Below are positions 36,087 through 43,924 of a DNA stretch of 49,229 nucleotides, one piece after another; positions within the stretch are counted from its first letter, which is position 1; every line of letters starts with the position of its first letter. The notes beneath the pieces were generated by a model. It saw nothing but the letters and a program-made list of their open reading frames with translations. It was not told the DNA's origin and did no database searches. Location: contig CAYSPT010000037.1 in assembly GCA_964432985.1 (NCBI GenBank), forward strand, positions 1-49,229. Direction: 5' to 3'. The DNA is from CAYSPT01 sp964432985 (lineage in GTDB: Bacteria > Muiribacteriota > CAYSPT01). A program made the position numbers and the translations under genes.

Positions 36087-36324
36087 CTCCGGTCAGGCGG
36101 CCTGCTGCCGTTTCCGGTTGTATAGCCGAGAGAACTACGTGATCGCTGTCAGTAATAATGATCGCCCGGGTACGGCGGCCATAGGTTGCGTCAATCAACT
36201 TGCCCCGGTCACGGGCCTCTTCCTTCAAACGCTTTATGGGAGCCGAATCAGGTCCCACAATAGCGACGACCCTGTTGGCCACCACGATGTTTCCAAATCC
36301 AACATTCAACAGTTTAAAATCCAT
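36079..36324 (-). CDS. remA: RemA-family (DUF370) regulatory protein
   Basis: Small 81-residue protein of the DUF370/RemA family. In Bacillus subtilis RemA is a DNA-binding activator of extracellular-matrix genes that assembles into rings. The sequence keeps MDFKLLNVGFGNIVVANRVV, the basic patch SAPIKRLKEEARDRGKLIDA (adjoining) and the core TYGRRTRAIIITDSDHVVLS. The ATG at 36324 follows GGGAGG by 6 bases. It sits between yicC and gmk, the usual place. Given the exopolysaccharide locus near the end of this window, control of matrix genes is an attractive but untested idea. Confidence 0.93.
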   Translation of the reverse strand: MDFKLLNVGFGNIVVANRVVAIVGPDSAPIKRLKEEARDRGKLIDATYGRRTRAIIITDSDHVVLSAIQPETAAGRLTGGD

Positions 36325-36362
36325 GCCTGTCCTCCCTTTATACATGTACAAATCAAAGCTGT

Positions 36363-37244
36363 TTACAGCACGTTGCGGAGTTGTTCCCGCATCCGGCCCA
36401 GGTGCTCCTTTACATCCACCGCGTGCTGCGACACTTCTGCATCCCGCGCTTTTCCCACCAGGGTAGTAATTTCTCTGAACATCTCCTGACCAATAAAATC
36501 AAGTTTTTTGCCCAGCACCTTCTCATCGCTGGACAGGGTTTCCCGGAAAAGGTCATGGTGCGATCGAAGCCTGATCATTTCTTCGTGTATGTTGCACCGA
36601 TCGGCAAACACCACCATTTCGGCGGCGATTCGATCCTCGGAAAGCACTCCCGCCGCTTGTATCTCCTCCAGATTGGCCTGCATACGTTCAAGGAAAATCT
36701 CGTGAACACGACCCGACAACGCTTCTATCGAATCTAAACTCCCCGTGATAACTTCCAGGCTGCCCAGCAGGTCTTTCTCAAGCCTCCGCCCTTCGGTTTC
36801 ACGTGATATCTCAAGCTCCTTAAGAGCGTCTTCGACCACACCCAGGATACCGGTTTCCACATCCGCTTCAATAGTGCTGTCCTGTGATGTCCGCCGTGGA
36901 AAAGCACGGTTGAAATCGAGAAATTCACGAACGGTTGCCGTTCCCTCCAGGCCAATGGCTTCTTTTATTACCATCAGCCGTTCCATGGTTTCGCGGGACG
37001 AGGAGATCAAATCCTGCTCTTCCTTTTCGGGGGAAACCTCGATAATGATCCGGGCCGCAACTTCTCCGCGAACGACGCCTTTTGTAATCATTTTCTCTAT
37101 CGTGTGCAACAAAGAAAGAGGAAGGAATGGACAAGCCAGTTTGGCCTTAGCGCCACGGCCATTGACCGATTTTAACCTGCACCTGATCACTGTCTGGTTA
37201 CAGGTTGCCGACGCTTCACCGTAACCGGTCATGCTGAGAATCAC
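36363..37244 (-). CDS. yicC: YicC/YloC-family endoribonuclease
   Basis: 293-residue protein of the YicC family, recently shown in other bacteria to be an endoribonuclease. It has the signature start SMTGYGEASA, SVNGRGAKAKL (family form is usually SLNHRxLD, so this differs), the helical middle region (about 100-210) and the C-terminal KKLDFIGQEMFREITTLVGKA ... REQLRNVL (typical of the family; only part quoted). The GTG at 37244 and ATG at 37232 are both possible starts; neither has a clear SD. First gene of the minus-strand operon that runs through remA, gmk, coaBC and priA. Confidence 0.93.
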   Translation of the reverse strand: MILSMTGYGEASATCNQTVIRCRLKSVNGRGAKAKLACPFLPLSLLHTIEKMITKGVVRGEVAARIIIEVSPEKEEQDLISSSRETMERLMVIKEAIGLEGTATVREFLDFNRAFPRRTSQDSTIEADVETGILGVVEDALKELEISRETEGRRLEKDLLGSLEVITGSLDSIEALSGRVHEIFLERMQANLEEIQAAGVLSEDRIAAEMVVFADRCNIHEEMIRLRSHHDLFRETLSSDEKVLGKKLDFIGQEMFREITTLVGKARDAEVSQHAVDVKEHLGRMREQLRNVL

Positions 37245-37386
37245 AATGCACCACGTTTCATTAGTACGTCTTGTCTGTCAAAGGGCAACGAGGAACCGCT
37301 GCTGCAGCACCCCGCACGTGCCCCGGGCTGAGGCAGCCAACTGGTGTTGTTGATAATAACACATAGGGCCCGGAGTAACAAGCAAC

Positions 37387-38478
37387 GTGAGACCGGTAGA
37401 TTTAATCTCATTATTACGCTATAATATCCCCTGGCAGATGATTTTCTGCCTCACGTGGCAGATGATGCTCTGCCTCACTGTTTACCGTACATGGTGTTGG
37501 AAAAGCGAGGTTGACCTCCTGGTTAGATTATTGAAATTAATCATCGTGCTGCTTCTCGTTGTCCTTATCGGGGCAGCCAGCGCCCAGTTTACCCGCAAAG
37601 CTCTGGATGTGTACTTCAACCGCGGAAAGGTCCAGGTGCCGGACCTCACCGGAATGCCCCTGGCAGCAGCGCTCAAAATGACCCGTGATTATAGCCTCAG
37701 CTTGCAGGTAATCGATGAGAAATTCCACCAGGATATAAGCAAAAACCATGTTATCTCCCACAACCCACCAGCCGGTAAGCAGGTAAAAATAAACCGGACC
37801 ATCGAGGTTACCTTGAGCAAAGGAGCATACCTGGTGGAAGTTCCTGATGTCAGGGGGAAAGAATACCGGGAAGCCAGCATCGACCTCAGAAATAAAGGAT
37901 TTTCCCTGGGAAAACGCACCTATGTCCACCATGAGGAAGTCAGAGAAGAGTACATCATCGCCCAGAATCCCTCCCAGGGAAGCCTGGTGCCCAATGAAGT
38001 AGCCGTTGACCTGCTGATCAGTAAAGGCCCCCGGATCAAGTGGACCGTCGTTCCGGACCTCAGGGGTATGAACCTGAACCAGGTCCGACTCAAGCTGAAC
38101 CTGATCGGACTGACGGAAGGCAAAATATCCCACAAACTCGACCGCGATACGCCCGACAACACGATAATCTCCCACGTTCCTCCGCCAGGAAGCCGTCTGC
38201 GGGAGGGAGACCGGGTAAACCTCCTTATCAGCGGACACGAAATCCGCATGCCTCCCCGGGAGATTATGGCCAAGACCGTGGAAGTCAGCTTCGTGGTGCC
38301 CGACGGTCTTGCTTCGAAGAAAGTGAAGATCGTTCTCATCGACGATCAGGGGATGCGGTGCGTCTACAGCCGGACACATCAACCCGGCGACCAGTTGAAG
38401 ACTACCGTCCAGGGAGTAGGAAAATTGAAAGTACTTGTCTATGTTGACGGCGCCCTGGTTGAAAGGCAGGAGTACTGA
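37387..38478 (+). CDS. membrane-anchored PASTA-domain protein
   Basis: A protein of up to 363 residues with one N-terminal transmembrane segment (LLKLIIVLLLVVLIGAASA, about 46-64) and three extracellular PASTA domains of about 65 residues: VPDLTGMPLAAALKM (from ~83), VPDVRGKEYREASIDL (~152) and VPDLRGMNLNQVRLKL (~220), followed by a C-terminal beta domain ending VYVDGALVERQEY. PASTA domains bind muropeptide or beta-lactam-like ligands and normally form the outer part of PknB kinases. Here no kinase domain is attached; the next gene, overlapping by 1 base (TGATG), encodes a kinase-like protein. The start is uncertain: no SD is clear, and the promoter at 37420 argues for a start after 37432 (for instance ATG 37438 or TTG 37531). 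Confidence 0.88.
   Translation: MRPVDLISLLRYNIPWQMIFCLTWQMMLCLTVYRTWCWKSEVDLLVRLLKLIIVLLLVVLIGAASAQFTRKALDVYFNRGKVQVPDLTGMPLAAALKMTRDYSLSLQVIDEKFHQDISKNHVISHNPPAGKQVKINRTIEVTLSKGAYLVEVPDVRGKEYREASIDLRNKGFSLGKRTYVHHEEVREEYIIAQNPSQGSLVPNEVAVDLLISKGPRIKWTVVPDLRGMNLNQVRLKLNLIGLTEGKISHKLDRDTPDNTIISHVPPPGSRLREGDRVNLLISGHEIRMPPREIMAKTVEVSFVVPDGLASKKVKIVLIDDQGMRCVYSRTHQPGDQLKTTVQGVGKLKVLVYVDGALVERQEY
37420..37425 (+). promoter_or_regulatory. -10 box upstream of the PASTA operon
   Basis: A perfect TATAAT in an AT-rich stretch, with only a poor -35 match (TAGATT near 37398). If used, transcription starts near 37432, just at the two small hairpins, which would exclude the GTG at 37387 as start of the PASTA gene. 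Confidence 0.45.
37433..37474 (+). repeat. two tandem 24-bp hairpin repeats in the PASTA-gene leader
   Basis: TGGCAGATGATTTTCTGCCTC and its near copy are 24 bases apart; each folds into GGCAGA/TCTGCC with a 6-base loop (37433-37450 and 37457-37474). They begin at the predicted transcription start and could affect translation or RNA stability of the operon. Confidence 0.75.
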
Positions 38479-39578
38479 TGGGCAGGATTCTCAACAACCG
38501 TTACGAGATCCTGGAAAAGACCGATGAAACCGACCGGGTCTTGATTTACAAAGCCAGAGTACTGAAGTCAAACCGCCTGGTTACCATAAAAGTACTCAAA
38601 CAAAAGTGGGTTAAGAACAAAGATTTCGTAAAACGGTTCACCGATGAACTCACCGTGATGACCAGCCTGAGCCACACCGGTTTGATTTCCGTCCTGGACG
38701 TCAATTACGAAAAAGGTCTCTACTATGTGACCATGGAATATTTCGAAGGCATGAGTCTGTATGAGGTGATCGTACGGGACATGCCGCTGACGGTTCCCCA
38801 GGCACTGAACATCATCATGCAGTTAGGGAAAGTGTTGAATTACGCTCTGGTCAATGGCGTTAAATTCCGGCATATAAAGTTCTCCAACATTATCGTGAAC
38901 CGAATTGGCCGGATCAAGGTTCTGAGTTTCAGCACGCCACGGGCCATTACTACAAAAAGTCCGCTCCCCATCAAAGAGCCGGTGGGAATAGTCAGCGACA
39001 TCTTTTTTCTGGGAGTTGTCCTGTACTCACTGCTGGAAGGGGAGTTTCCCAAAAATAAGAAGGACGTTCTCATCACCGATGCCTTTGCCTTCGATCCCGA
39101 TGAAACCGATATCAGCGTTACCATCAGCAATCGTATCCTTCCTTCCAGTGAAAAAGAAACGCTTGAGAGCATTCTGTTCAGAACACTCACCAGAGAGGTG
39201 AGCCGCCGATACGTGTCCATAGAAGACATGCTGCGAGACATCGAGGATTTCGCCAGCCAGCTGCTGCAGAATACTGGGGAAGAAAACCAGCAACCGGACG
39301 ACCAGAAGACAGTGCGCGAAATACTGTTCGGAGAAGGGACTGCAGCCTCAACGGCTGACCGCGAAGCGGACCAGCGGCAATTGAAACGGAGCCTGGAAGC
39401 CAGATTCGGTGCACGCCCAAAGTCAACGGGAGATTTTAAAACTTCGGTTATTTTTGCTCGCAGTGAAGATGAGACAAAGCTCAGGGGAGAAAGCTGGTTT
39501 TCCAAGCTCAATCCCACCGTGGTTGTTTTGATTATAGCGGCGCTTCTGCTCATCAGCTTGTTTTTCATACAGCTTTAG
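38478..39578 (+). CDS. PknB-like pseudokinase with C-terminal membrane anchor
   Basis: 366-residue protein with an N-terminal Ser/Thr-kinase fold (about 8-260) and a final transmembrane helix (VVVLIIAALLLISLFFIQL, about 346-364). The fold keeps the ATP lysine in TIKVLK (Lys38) and helix-C glutamate, and YVTMEYFEGMSL, but has no glycine-rich loop, the HRD catalytic loop reads FRHIKFSN (aspartate replaced by His132, Asn137 kept), and DFG reads SFS. Two key aspartates are gone, so phosphotransfer is unlikely. It is translationally coupled to the PASTA gene and lies just before rpe, where many genomes carry pknB. The inferred role is a non-catalytic signalling partner of the PASTA protein. Confidence 0.9.
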   Translation: MGRILNNRYEILEKTDETDRVLIYKARVLKSNRLVTIKVLKQKWVKNKDFVKRFTDELTVMTSLSHTGLISVLDVNYEKGLYYVTMEYFEGMSLYEVIVRDMPLTVPQALNIIMQLGKVLNYALVNGVKFRHIKFSNIIVNRIGRIKVLSFSTPRAITTKSPLPIKEPVGIVSDIFFLGVVLYSLLEGEFPKNKKDVLITDAFAFDPDETDISVTISNRILPSSEKETLESILFRTLTREVSRRYVSIEDMLRDIEDFASQLLQNTGEENQQPDDQKTVREILFGEGTAASTADREADQRQLKRSLEARFGARPKSTGDFKTSVIFARSEDETKLRGESWFSKLNPTVVVLIIAALLLISLFFIQL

Positions 39579-39594
39579 ACGGGAGGTGACCGGT

Positions 39595-40245
39595 ATGAAT
39601 ATCTCTCCTTCGGTAATGTCCGCCGACATGACCTGCCTGGCGGACCTCATTCGCGATCTCGATGGAGCTGGAGTCGATCGGTACCACCTGGATGTAATGG
39701 ACGGACAGTTTGTACCCAATATTACTTTCGGGCCCGGGATGGTGAAGTGTATCAGGAAACACACGACATCACACCTCGACGCCCACCTGATGATTGTCAA
39801 ACCTCAACGTTTTATCCGTCAGTTTATCGAAGCGGGCGCTGACACCATCATTCTGCATGTGGAGTCCGACGCCGACCTTCGCAATACCATGCAGCAGATC
39901 ATCAAGCTCGGAGGACAGGCGGGAGTAACCCTCAACCCGGATACCCCGCTTGACACGGTAAAAGAAGTGCTTGACCTGGCCCGCATTCTCCTGATCATGT
40001 CGGTATTTCCCGGGTTTTCCGGACAGTCTTTCATACCGGAAACAATCGGCCGGATTCGAACCGCCCGATCCATGATCGACCAAATCAATCCACGATGCCG
40101 TCTGATGGTTGATGGAGGTTTGACAGCCGATAATGCCGGGGATATCGGGGAAGCAGGTGCCGACATACTGGTGGCAGCCTCAGCCGTTTTCAACGCGGGA
40201 ATACCGCCGGCTGAAGCAGTGAAGGCCATCCTGGACCGCTTTTGA
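39595..40245 (+). CDS. rpe: ribulose-phosphate 3-epimerase
   Basis: Interconverts ribulose-5-phosphate and xylulose-5-phosphate in the pentose phosphate pathway. The TIM-barrel protein has 216 residues, with ISPSVMSADMTCL at the start, YHLDVMDGQFVPNITFGP (metal ligands His and Asp, about 32-49), HLDAHLMI, and VDGGLTADNAGDIGEAGAD (phosphate site, about 173-191). The ATG at 39595 is preceded by GGGAGGTG; a start nine bases earlier would place the SD inside the gene. In the PASTA operon, 16 bases after the pseudokinase. Confidence 0.97.
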   Translation: MNISPSVMSADMTCLADLIRDLDGAGVDRYHLDVMDGQFVPNITFGPGMVKCIRKHTTSHLDAHLMIVKPQRFIRQFIEAGADTIILHVESDADLRNTMQQIIKLGGQAGVTLNPDTPLDTVKEVLDLARILLIMSVFPGFSGQSFIPETIGRIRTARSMIDQINPRCRLMVDGGLTADNAGDIGEAGADILVAASAVFNAGIPPAEAVKAILDRF

Positions 40246-40259
40246 ACACGGTGACAACT

Positions 40260-40646
40260 ATGAACAGAGCTTATTCCATCTGGATCATCGATGATGACGA
40301 AAACGTTGTCCGGGCCCTGGTTGCCCTGCTGCGGGACCGGGGGCACCGTGTGCTGGGCTTCACCGACATAGAAAAGCTTTCCAGCGAACTGGGAACTGAA
40401 TTTCCTCTGGAACTGCCCGACGCGGCCCTGATAGACATGGTCAACCACCAGATGCCCGGCTGGCAAATTTGCCAGAGGTTCCGCGAAACGCTGTATCTCA
40501 AAAAAGTCAAACTGATTGCCATGTCAGGAATTCTCGAATCGGAGGACGCCGAAAGAATGAAGCTGGTGGCGGATGCATTTATAAGGAAGCCGTTTACCGC
40601 CGAAGACCTCGAGCGTACCCTGGACAATCTGTTTGATGACCGGTAA
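40260..40646 (+). CDS. stand-alone response-regulator receiver protein
   Basis: Single receiver domain of 128 residues: acidic cluster IIDDDENV (about 8-15), phospho-acceptor aspartate in ALIDMVNHQMPGW (about residue 58), and lysine in FIRKPFT. No output domain. It shares the distinctive IDMVN..MPGWQ.C.R and SGIL.SEDAERM with the receiver at 1919-2293, so the two are paralogues. A TTG at 40242, overlapping the rpe stop, is an alternative start. No kinase is nearby. It sits between rpe and a ModA-like protein and may act with the latter. Confidence 0.9.
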   Translation: MNRAYSIWIIDDDENVVRALVALLRDRGHRVLGFTDIEKLSSELGTEFPLELPDAALIDMVNHQMPGWQICQRFRETLYLKKVKLIAMSGILESEDAERMKLVADAFIRKPFTAEDLERTLDNLFDDR

Positions 40647-40669
40647 AGAGAAAGGTACGTGATAACCCG

Positions 40670-41359
40670 ATGCCCGATGCACCGCTTATCGTGTATGCCG
40701 CCGGGGGGGTGGCGCCGCCGCTTCTCACATGTGGAGAACTGTTTACCGGTTTAACCGGGATTGATGTTAGAGTCGTCTCCGGAAAACCGGAGGACCTGGT
40801 CCGGGACATCCAGGACATGGGTGTCGGCGACCTGATATCCCTGGGAGCCGAGTACTTCATGGATATTCTTCAGCAGCGGGGGCTGGTCATACGGGAATCC
40901 CGTGTTTCCCTGGGAACCCGCACCTCCACGATCCTGGTAAGGGATGGGAATCCCAAGGACATAACAACATTGGAAGACCTCGGACGGGACGACGTCACCG
41001 TAGGCATCGCCAGCGCAGGATGCCTGGTGGGAGTATGGGAAGACATCGCCGCCAAGGCGGGCCTGACCGGGCAGATACGCAGCAGAATTACCCGGTTTGC
41101 CGACAGTTGCGGGCACCTGATCAGGGAGCTCAACACCAGGCAGGTTGACGCCATCATCGGCTGGGAGTCGTTTAAACACTTCAAGCCCGACAGCTTCGAA
41201 TGCGTCCCGGTCCCCGACCACCTGGCCATCATGCGCAGCACGGCTCTTGGCCGCCTGTCAATGTGCGCCAGGGCCGACGACGCCGACAGGTTTACCGAGT
41301 TTCTGATGGGGCAAGACGGTCGTAAGGTATACGAATCACTCGACTGGAGCCGTCCGTAG
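40670..41359 (+). CDS. ModA-like periplasmic-binding fold protein lacking a signal peptide
   Basis: A 229-residue protein resembling molybdate/tungstate-type solute-binding proteins: PLIVYAAGGVAPPLLTCGELF at the N-terminus (family form LxVYAAxSLxxxxxEL), GKPEDLVRDIQDMGVGDLIS, ILVRDGNPKDITTLEDL, RQVDAIIGW and a C-terminal FTEFLMGQDGRKVYES. Unlike transport-type relatives it has no hydrophobic leader, so it should stay in the cytoplasm, and there is no ABC permease or ATPase beside it. It may be an intracellular ligand sensor paired with the receiver 23 bases upstream. Ligand residues cannot be identified with confidence. Confidence 0.82.
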   Translation: MPDAPLIVYAAGGVAPPLLTCGELFTGLTGIDVRVVSGKPEDLVRDIQDMGVGDLISLGAEYFMDILQQRGLVIRESRVSLGTRTSTILVRDGNPKDITTLEDLGRDDVTVGIASAGCLVGVWEDIAAKAGLTGQIRSRITRFADSCGHLIRELNTRQVDAIIGWESFKHFKPDSFECVPVPDHLAIMRSTALGRLSMCARADDADRFTEFLMGQDGRKVYESLDWSRP

Positions 41360-41376
41360 AAGGCTGTTTTTTTTTT
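41348..41376 (+). terminator. weak terminator at the end of the PASTA-rpe operon
   Basis: A 4-base-pair stem AGCC/GGCT (loop 10) is followed by ten T residues at 41367-41376 just after the stop. The stem is short but the T run is long. Confidence 0.4.
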
Positions 41377-41416
41377 ACCGGTGCCCATCAGTTCACCAGT
41401 ACGCGGTACCAGCTTT

Positions 41417-42391
41417 TTATTCCTTTTCCTGAGACGTTTGTTGTTTGAACATTTTGGATTTAGGAGAAGAATCATTACCAGCCTGGCGCCGGCAGTAAAT
41501 AACGTAATCACCTCGCTTTCTATCTTTCTCTGACAGCTGAAAATCCTCCGGTATCCCTAACGGTTGTATCGAGATGACCGTGATGGATAAACTGTCGCTC
41601 ATCATATCCAGCTTTTGTACAGTGCCTAGATACTCATCGGAGTGGAACTGACCGTTGAAGTGAATGATCTTCTTTCCGGGATTCTTCTTCAGGTAGAACA
41701 GTATGGATTCCGCCATGGTATCATCCTTGGCGCACTGGGCTTCGTAGTACCTTTTTAACATCTGTTCCAACTCCGGACCACCTGCCCTGCCCCCCATGTT
41801 GGCAGACATGGTCTCGATGAATTTAGTGTAATACCTATCCTCGATCACCGTGAGTCTGCCGGCAATGTTTCGGCGTTGTTCTCGAGGCAGTTTCTCTATC
41901 TCATCCCAACCTTGCCTGGTGATCATCGCAGCGTATCGGCGGGGAATATTCGCTGCGACTACATCCAGTTTGTTTTCCCTGGCCAACTCGACCAACGGCC
42001 GATAATCGGTAGCATAGTTATTCCATGGCCTGCTTTTTTTCAACATATAACTTTCTGAAATAAACCCGGCAAGATAACTATCAATATATAGTTGGACATC
42101 CCGCTCGAACATCTCCATGGACAGGTTCCATCGCGGATCACGTTTGACGAGGCTTTGGGCTATTGAAAATTCCAGCTGATGTGTTATCACATCATCGTGA
42201 AGTTCACCCACAAACACCACATCACTTTTAACCTGCACTTCGTCGATCATCGTATCGAAGGAAATTTCCCGCCCGGAGACGGTGTCAAACACACAAAACG
42301 ATCGGGGAACGGTGTCTCGAGCGAAACACGTGTTAGGCAGCAGACAAAGAGAAATGGCTACCAAAAGAATATTCCGTTTCACAATGCTCAT
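41417..42391 (-). CDS. ChaN-like (DUF399) exported protein
   Basis: 324-residue protein of the ChaN family, which in Campylobacter is an iron/haem-binding lipoprotein. A hydrophobic leader (ILLVAISLCLLPNTCFA, about 8-24) predicts export; the cysteine at about 22 is not in a good lipobox. Family marks are VVFVGELHDDVITHQLE (about 54-70), NLSMEMFERDVQ, DVVAANIPRRYAA and a C-terminal HFNGQFHSDEYLGTV. The ATG has a good AAGGAG site and overlaps the stop of a 12-codon mini-ORF (ATGA). Same strand as, and 108 bases after, the glycosyltransferase; possibly part of the same transcript. Confidence 0.88.
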   Translation of the reverse strand: MSIVKRNILLVAISLCLLPNTCFARDTVPRSFCVFDTVSGREISFDTMIDEVQVKSDVVFVGELHDDVITHQLEFSIAQSLVKRDPRWNLSMEMFERDVQLYIDSYLAGFISESYMLKKSRPWNNYATDYRPLVELARENKLDVVAANIPRRYAAMITRQGWDEIEKLPREQRRNIAGRLTVIEDRYYTKFIETMSANMGGRAGGPELEQMLKRYYEAQCAKDDTMAESILFYLKKNPGKKIIHFNGQFHSDEYLGTVQKLDMMSDSLSITVISIQPLGIPEDFQLSEKDRKRGDYVIYCRRQAGNDSSPKSKMFKQQTSQEKE

Positions 42392-42426
42392 AGTTTAGAC
42401 TCCTTAGCAGGTTTATTGAACGTCAT
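42388..42426 (-). CDS. candidate 12-residue coupling peptide upstream of chaN-like gene
   Basis: An AAGGAGG site precedes an ATG at 42426, giving MTFNKPAKESKL and a TGA that overlaps the ATG of the ChaN-like gene by 4 bases. It arises in the downstream copy of the 54-bp duplication. It may only serve translational coupling, or may not be used. Confidence 0.3.
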   Translation of the reverse strand: MTFNKPAKESKL

Positions 42427-42551
42427 TCGCCTCCTTTATCGCCGTCAGTTCCGGTGCTGCCGACTCTCTTCATCAGGGGTGGGCGGGGATTCCGCTTCGT
42501 CATTCGCCTCCTTTATCGCCGTCAGTTCCGGTGCTACCGACTCTCTTCATC
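42421..42551 (-). repeat. 54-bp repeat, period 77, duplicating the 3' end of the glycosyltransferase gene
   Basis: 42498-42551 (coding end and stop) recurs at 42421-42474 with one mismatch. Both copies contain an internal SD-like AAAGGAGG next to the stop. Confidence 0.96.
42423..42503 (-). CDS. candidate 26-residue mini-ORF created by 3'-end duplication
   Basis: The ATG at 42503 overlaps the glycosyltransferase stop (ATGA) and follows AAAGGAGG within its last codons. The frame reads MTKRNPRPPLM and then a copy of the glycosyltransferase tail (KRVGSTGTDGDKGGE), ending at TGA that overlaps the ATG of the next mini-ORF. A product of the tandem duplication; expression is unproven. Confidence 0.3.
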   Translation of the reverse strand: MTKRNPRPPLMKRVGSTGTDGDKGGE

Positions 42552-43924
42552 GTGCCCCACTTTGCCTTTCGCCCCAGCAGCCAGCCCAGGATACCGGACA
42601 GACGCCAGAAGGAATTGAGCTGACGGTACCCGATGTTTTCAGCCACTGCCGCGATGAACAGGCTGAAGATATGACTGAGCCGGGGATAGAGATGAAACGA
42701 CATCTCCTCCAGCATCAGAGCGCATATTGACAACAATATGCCCAACCCAAGGGTCACGATCAAAAACGCCATCATCCCGTAGTTGGGTAGCAGCCCGAAG
42801 TAGAACAGTACGATCATGTAGATGTAGCCCACAACTTCCAGAATGGGACCCAGGCATTCAAAGAGCAAGAAGAAGGGAAACGCCAGCCAGCCCACGGTCC
42901 CGCCTTTTTCGTGGAACAGCAGGTTGATATTCAAAAAGAGGCTCTCGGCCAGACCGCGCTGCCACCGTACCCGCTGGACGCGCAGGGTGCGCAGATCTTC
43001 GGGGGCCTCCGTCCAGCAAATGGGATCGGGAACGAATGAAATCCGGTAGGGCTTCCCTGCTATCCGCATCTTTCGGTGTATACGCACCACCAGTTCCATG
43101 TCTTCCCCGATGGTGTTCTTACGGTAACCGCCCACTTCGATCACGGCGTCCTTGCGGAACAGCCCGAAAGCGCCGGATATAATCATCAGGGCATTGAGCG
43201 GCGACCACCCCATTCGGCCGAACAGAAAAGCCCGGAGGTACTCCACCACCTGGAACCGGGCCAGCAGGTTGGTGGGTAATCCCGTCTCCACCAGGAACCC
43301 CTCCTTGATTTTGCTCCCGTTGGCGATACGCACCGTGCCGCCGGAGGCCACCGTGGTCGGATCTTCCAGGAACGGGTACACTACCTGCTGCAGGCTTTCC
43401 CGCTGGAGAATCGAATCGGCATCGACGGAACAGAAGAGGTTGTGGCGGGCAAAATTCAAGCCGGCGTTGAGCGCATCGGCCTTGCCCCCGTTTTCCTTGT
43501 CGATGACCCGGATGTTTGGATGCGATTTGGAGAAATACTCACCCTTTACCCGTTCGGAGGGCAGATGTTCCTGGTACGTTACCGGAACCGGTATCAAGGA
43601 GAATTCTTTGCTCAGTACCTGCAGGGTCCGGTCGGAGGAACCGTCGTTGACTACCAGAATTTCGTAGGCAGGATAAGTCAACTGGAGCAGAGCCCGGACC
43701 GAGTTGATGATACTCACTTCTTCGTTGTACGCAGGCACCAGGATACTGACCGGTGGTTCGAAGCCCGAAAACGGCCTGGGCAGGCTCTCAAGCGAGTGAA
43801 TGTTCATGTAGCGGGAAATGTAGACGACGGAGATGATATTGAGCAGGATGTAGCCGGCATTGATAGCGATGAAGTAGAGGAAAAACACCCACTCCATGAA
43901 CAGTATCAGGCTATGCGTCGTCAT
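42500..43924 (-). CDS. membrane family-2 glycosyltransferase (PgaC/BcsA type)
   Basis: Processive polysaccharide synthase candidate of 474 residues. One N-terminal membrane helix (about 8-36), a cytoplasmic GT2 domain with VSILVPAYNEE (59-69), VVNDGSSD (91-98, nucleotide aspartate), the DXD motif CSVDADS (Asp168, Asp170), the catalytic base in IGEDME (about 272-277) and QRVRWQRG (317-324, the Q..RW of processive enzymes), then several C-terminal membrane helices from about 345. This layout fits synthases of beta-linked glycans such as poly-N-acetylglucosamine. The HEAT gene upstream overlaps its start by 4 bases. With the TPR-barrel protein encoded divergently, it suggests exopolysaccharide production. 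Sugar specificity is not known. Confidence 0.92.
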   Translation of the reverse strand: MTTHSLILFMEWVFFLYFIAINAGYILLNIISVVYISRYMNIHSLESLPRPFSGFEPPVSILVPAYNEEVSIINSVRALLQLTYPAYEILVVNDGSSDRTLQVLSKEFSLIPVPVTYQEHLPSERVKGEYFSKSHPNIRVIDKENGGKADALNAGLNFARHNLFCSVDADSILQRESLQQVVYPFLEDPTTVASGGTVRIANGSKIKEGFLVETGLPTNLLARFQVVEYLRAFLFGRMGWSPLNALMIISGAFGLFRKDAVIEVGGYRKNTIGEDMELVVRIHRKMRIAGKPYRISFVPDPICWTEAPEDLRTLRVQRVRWQRGLAESLFLNINLLFHEKGGTVGWLAFPFFLLFECLGPILEVVGYIYMIVLFYFGLLPNYGMMAFLIVTLGLGILLSICALMLEEMSFHLYPRLSHIFSLFIAAVAENIGYRQLNSFWRLSGILGWLLGRKAKWGTMKRVGSTGTDGDKGGE

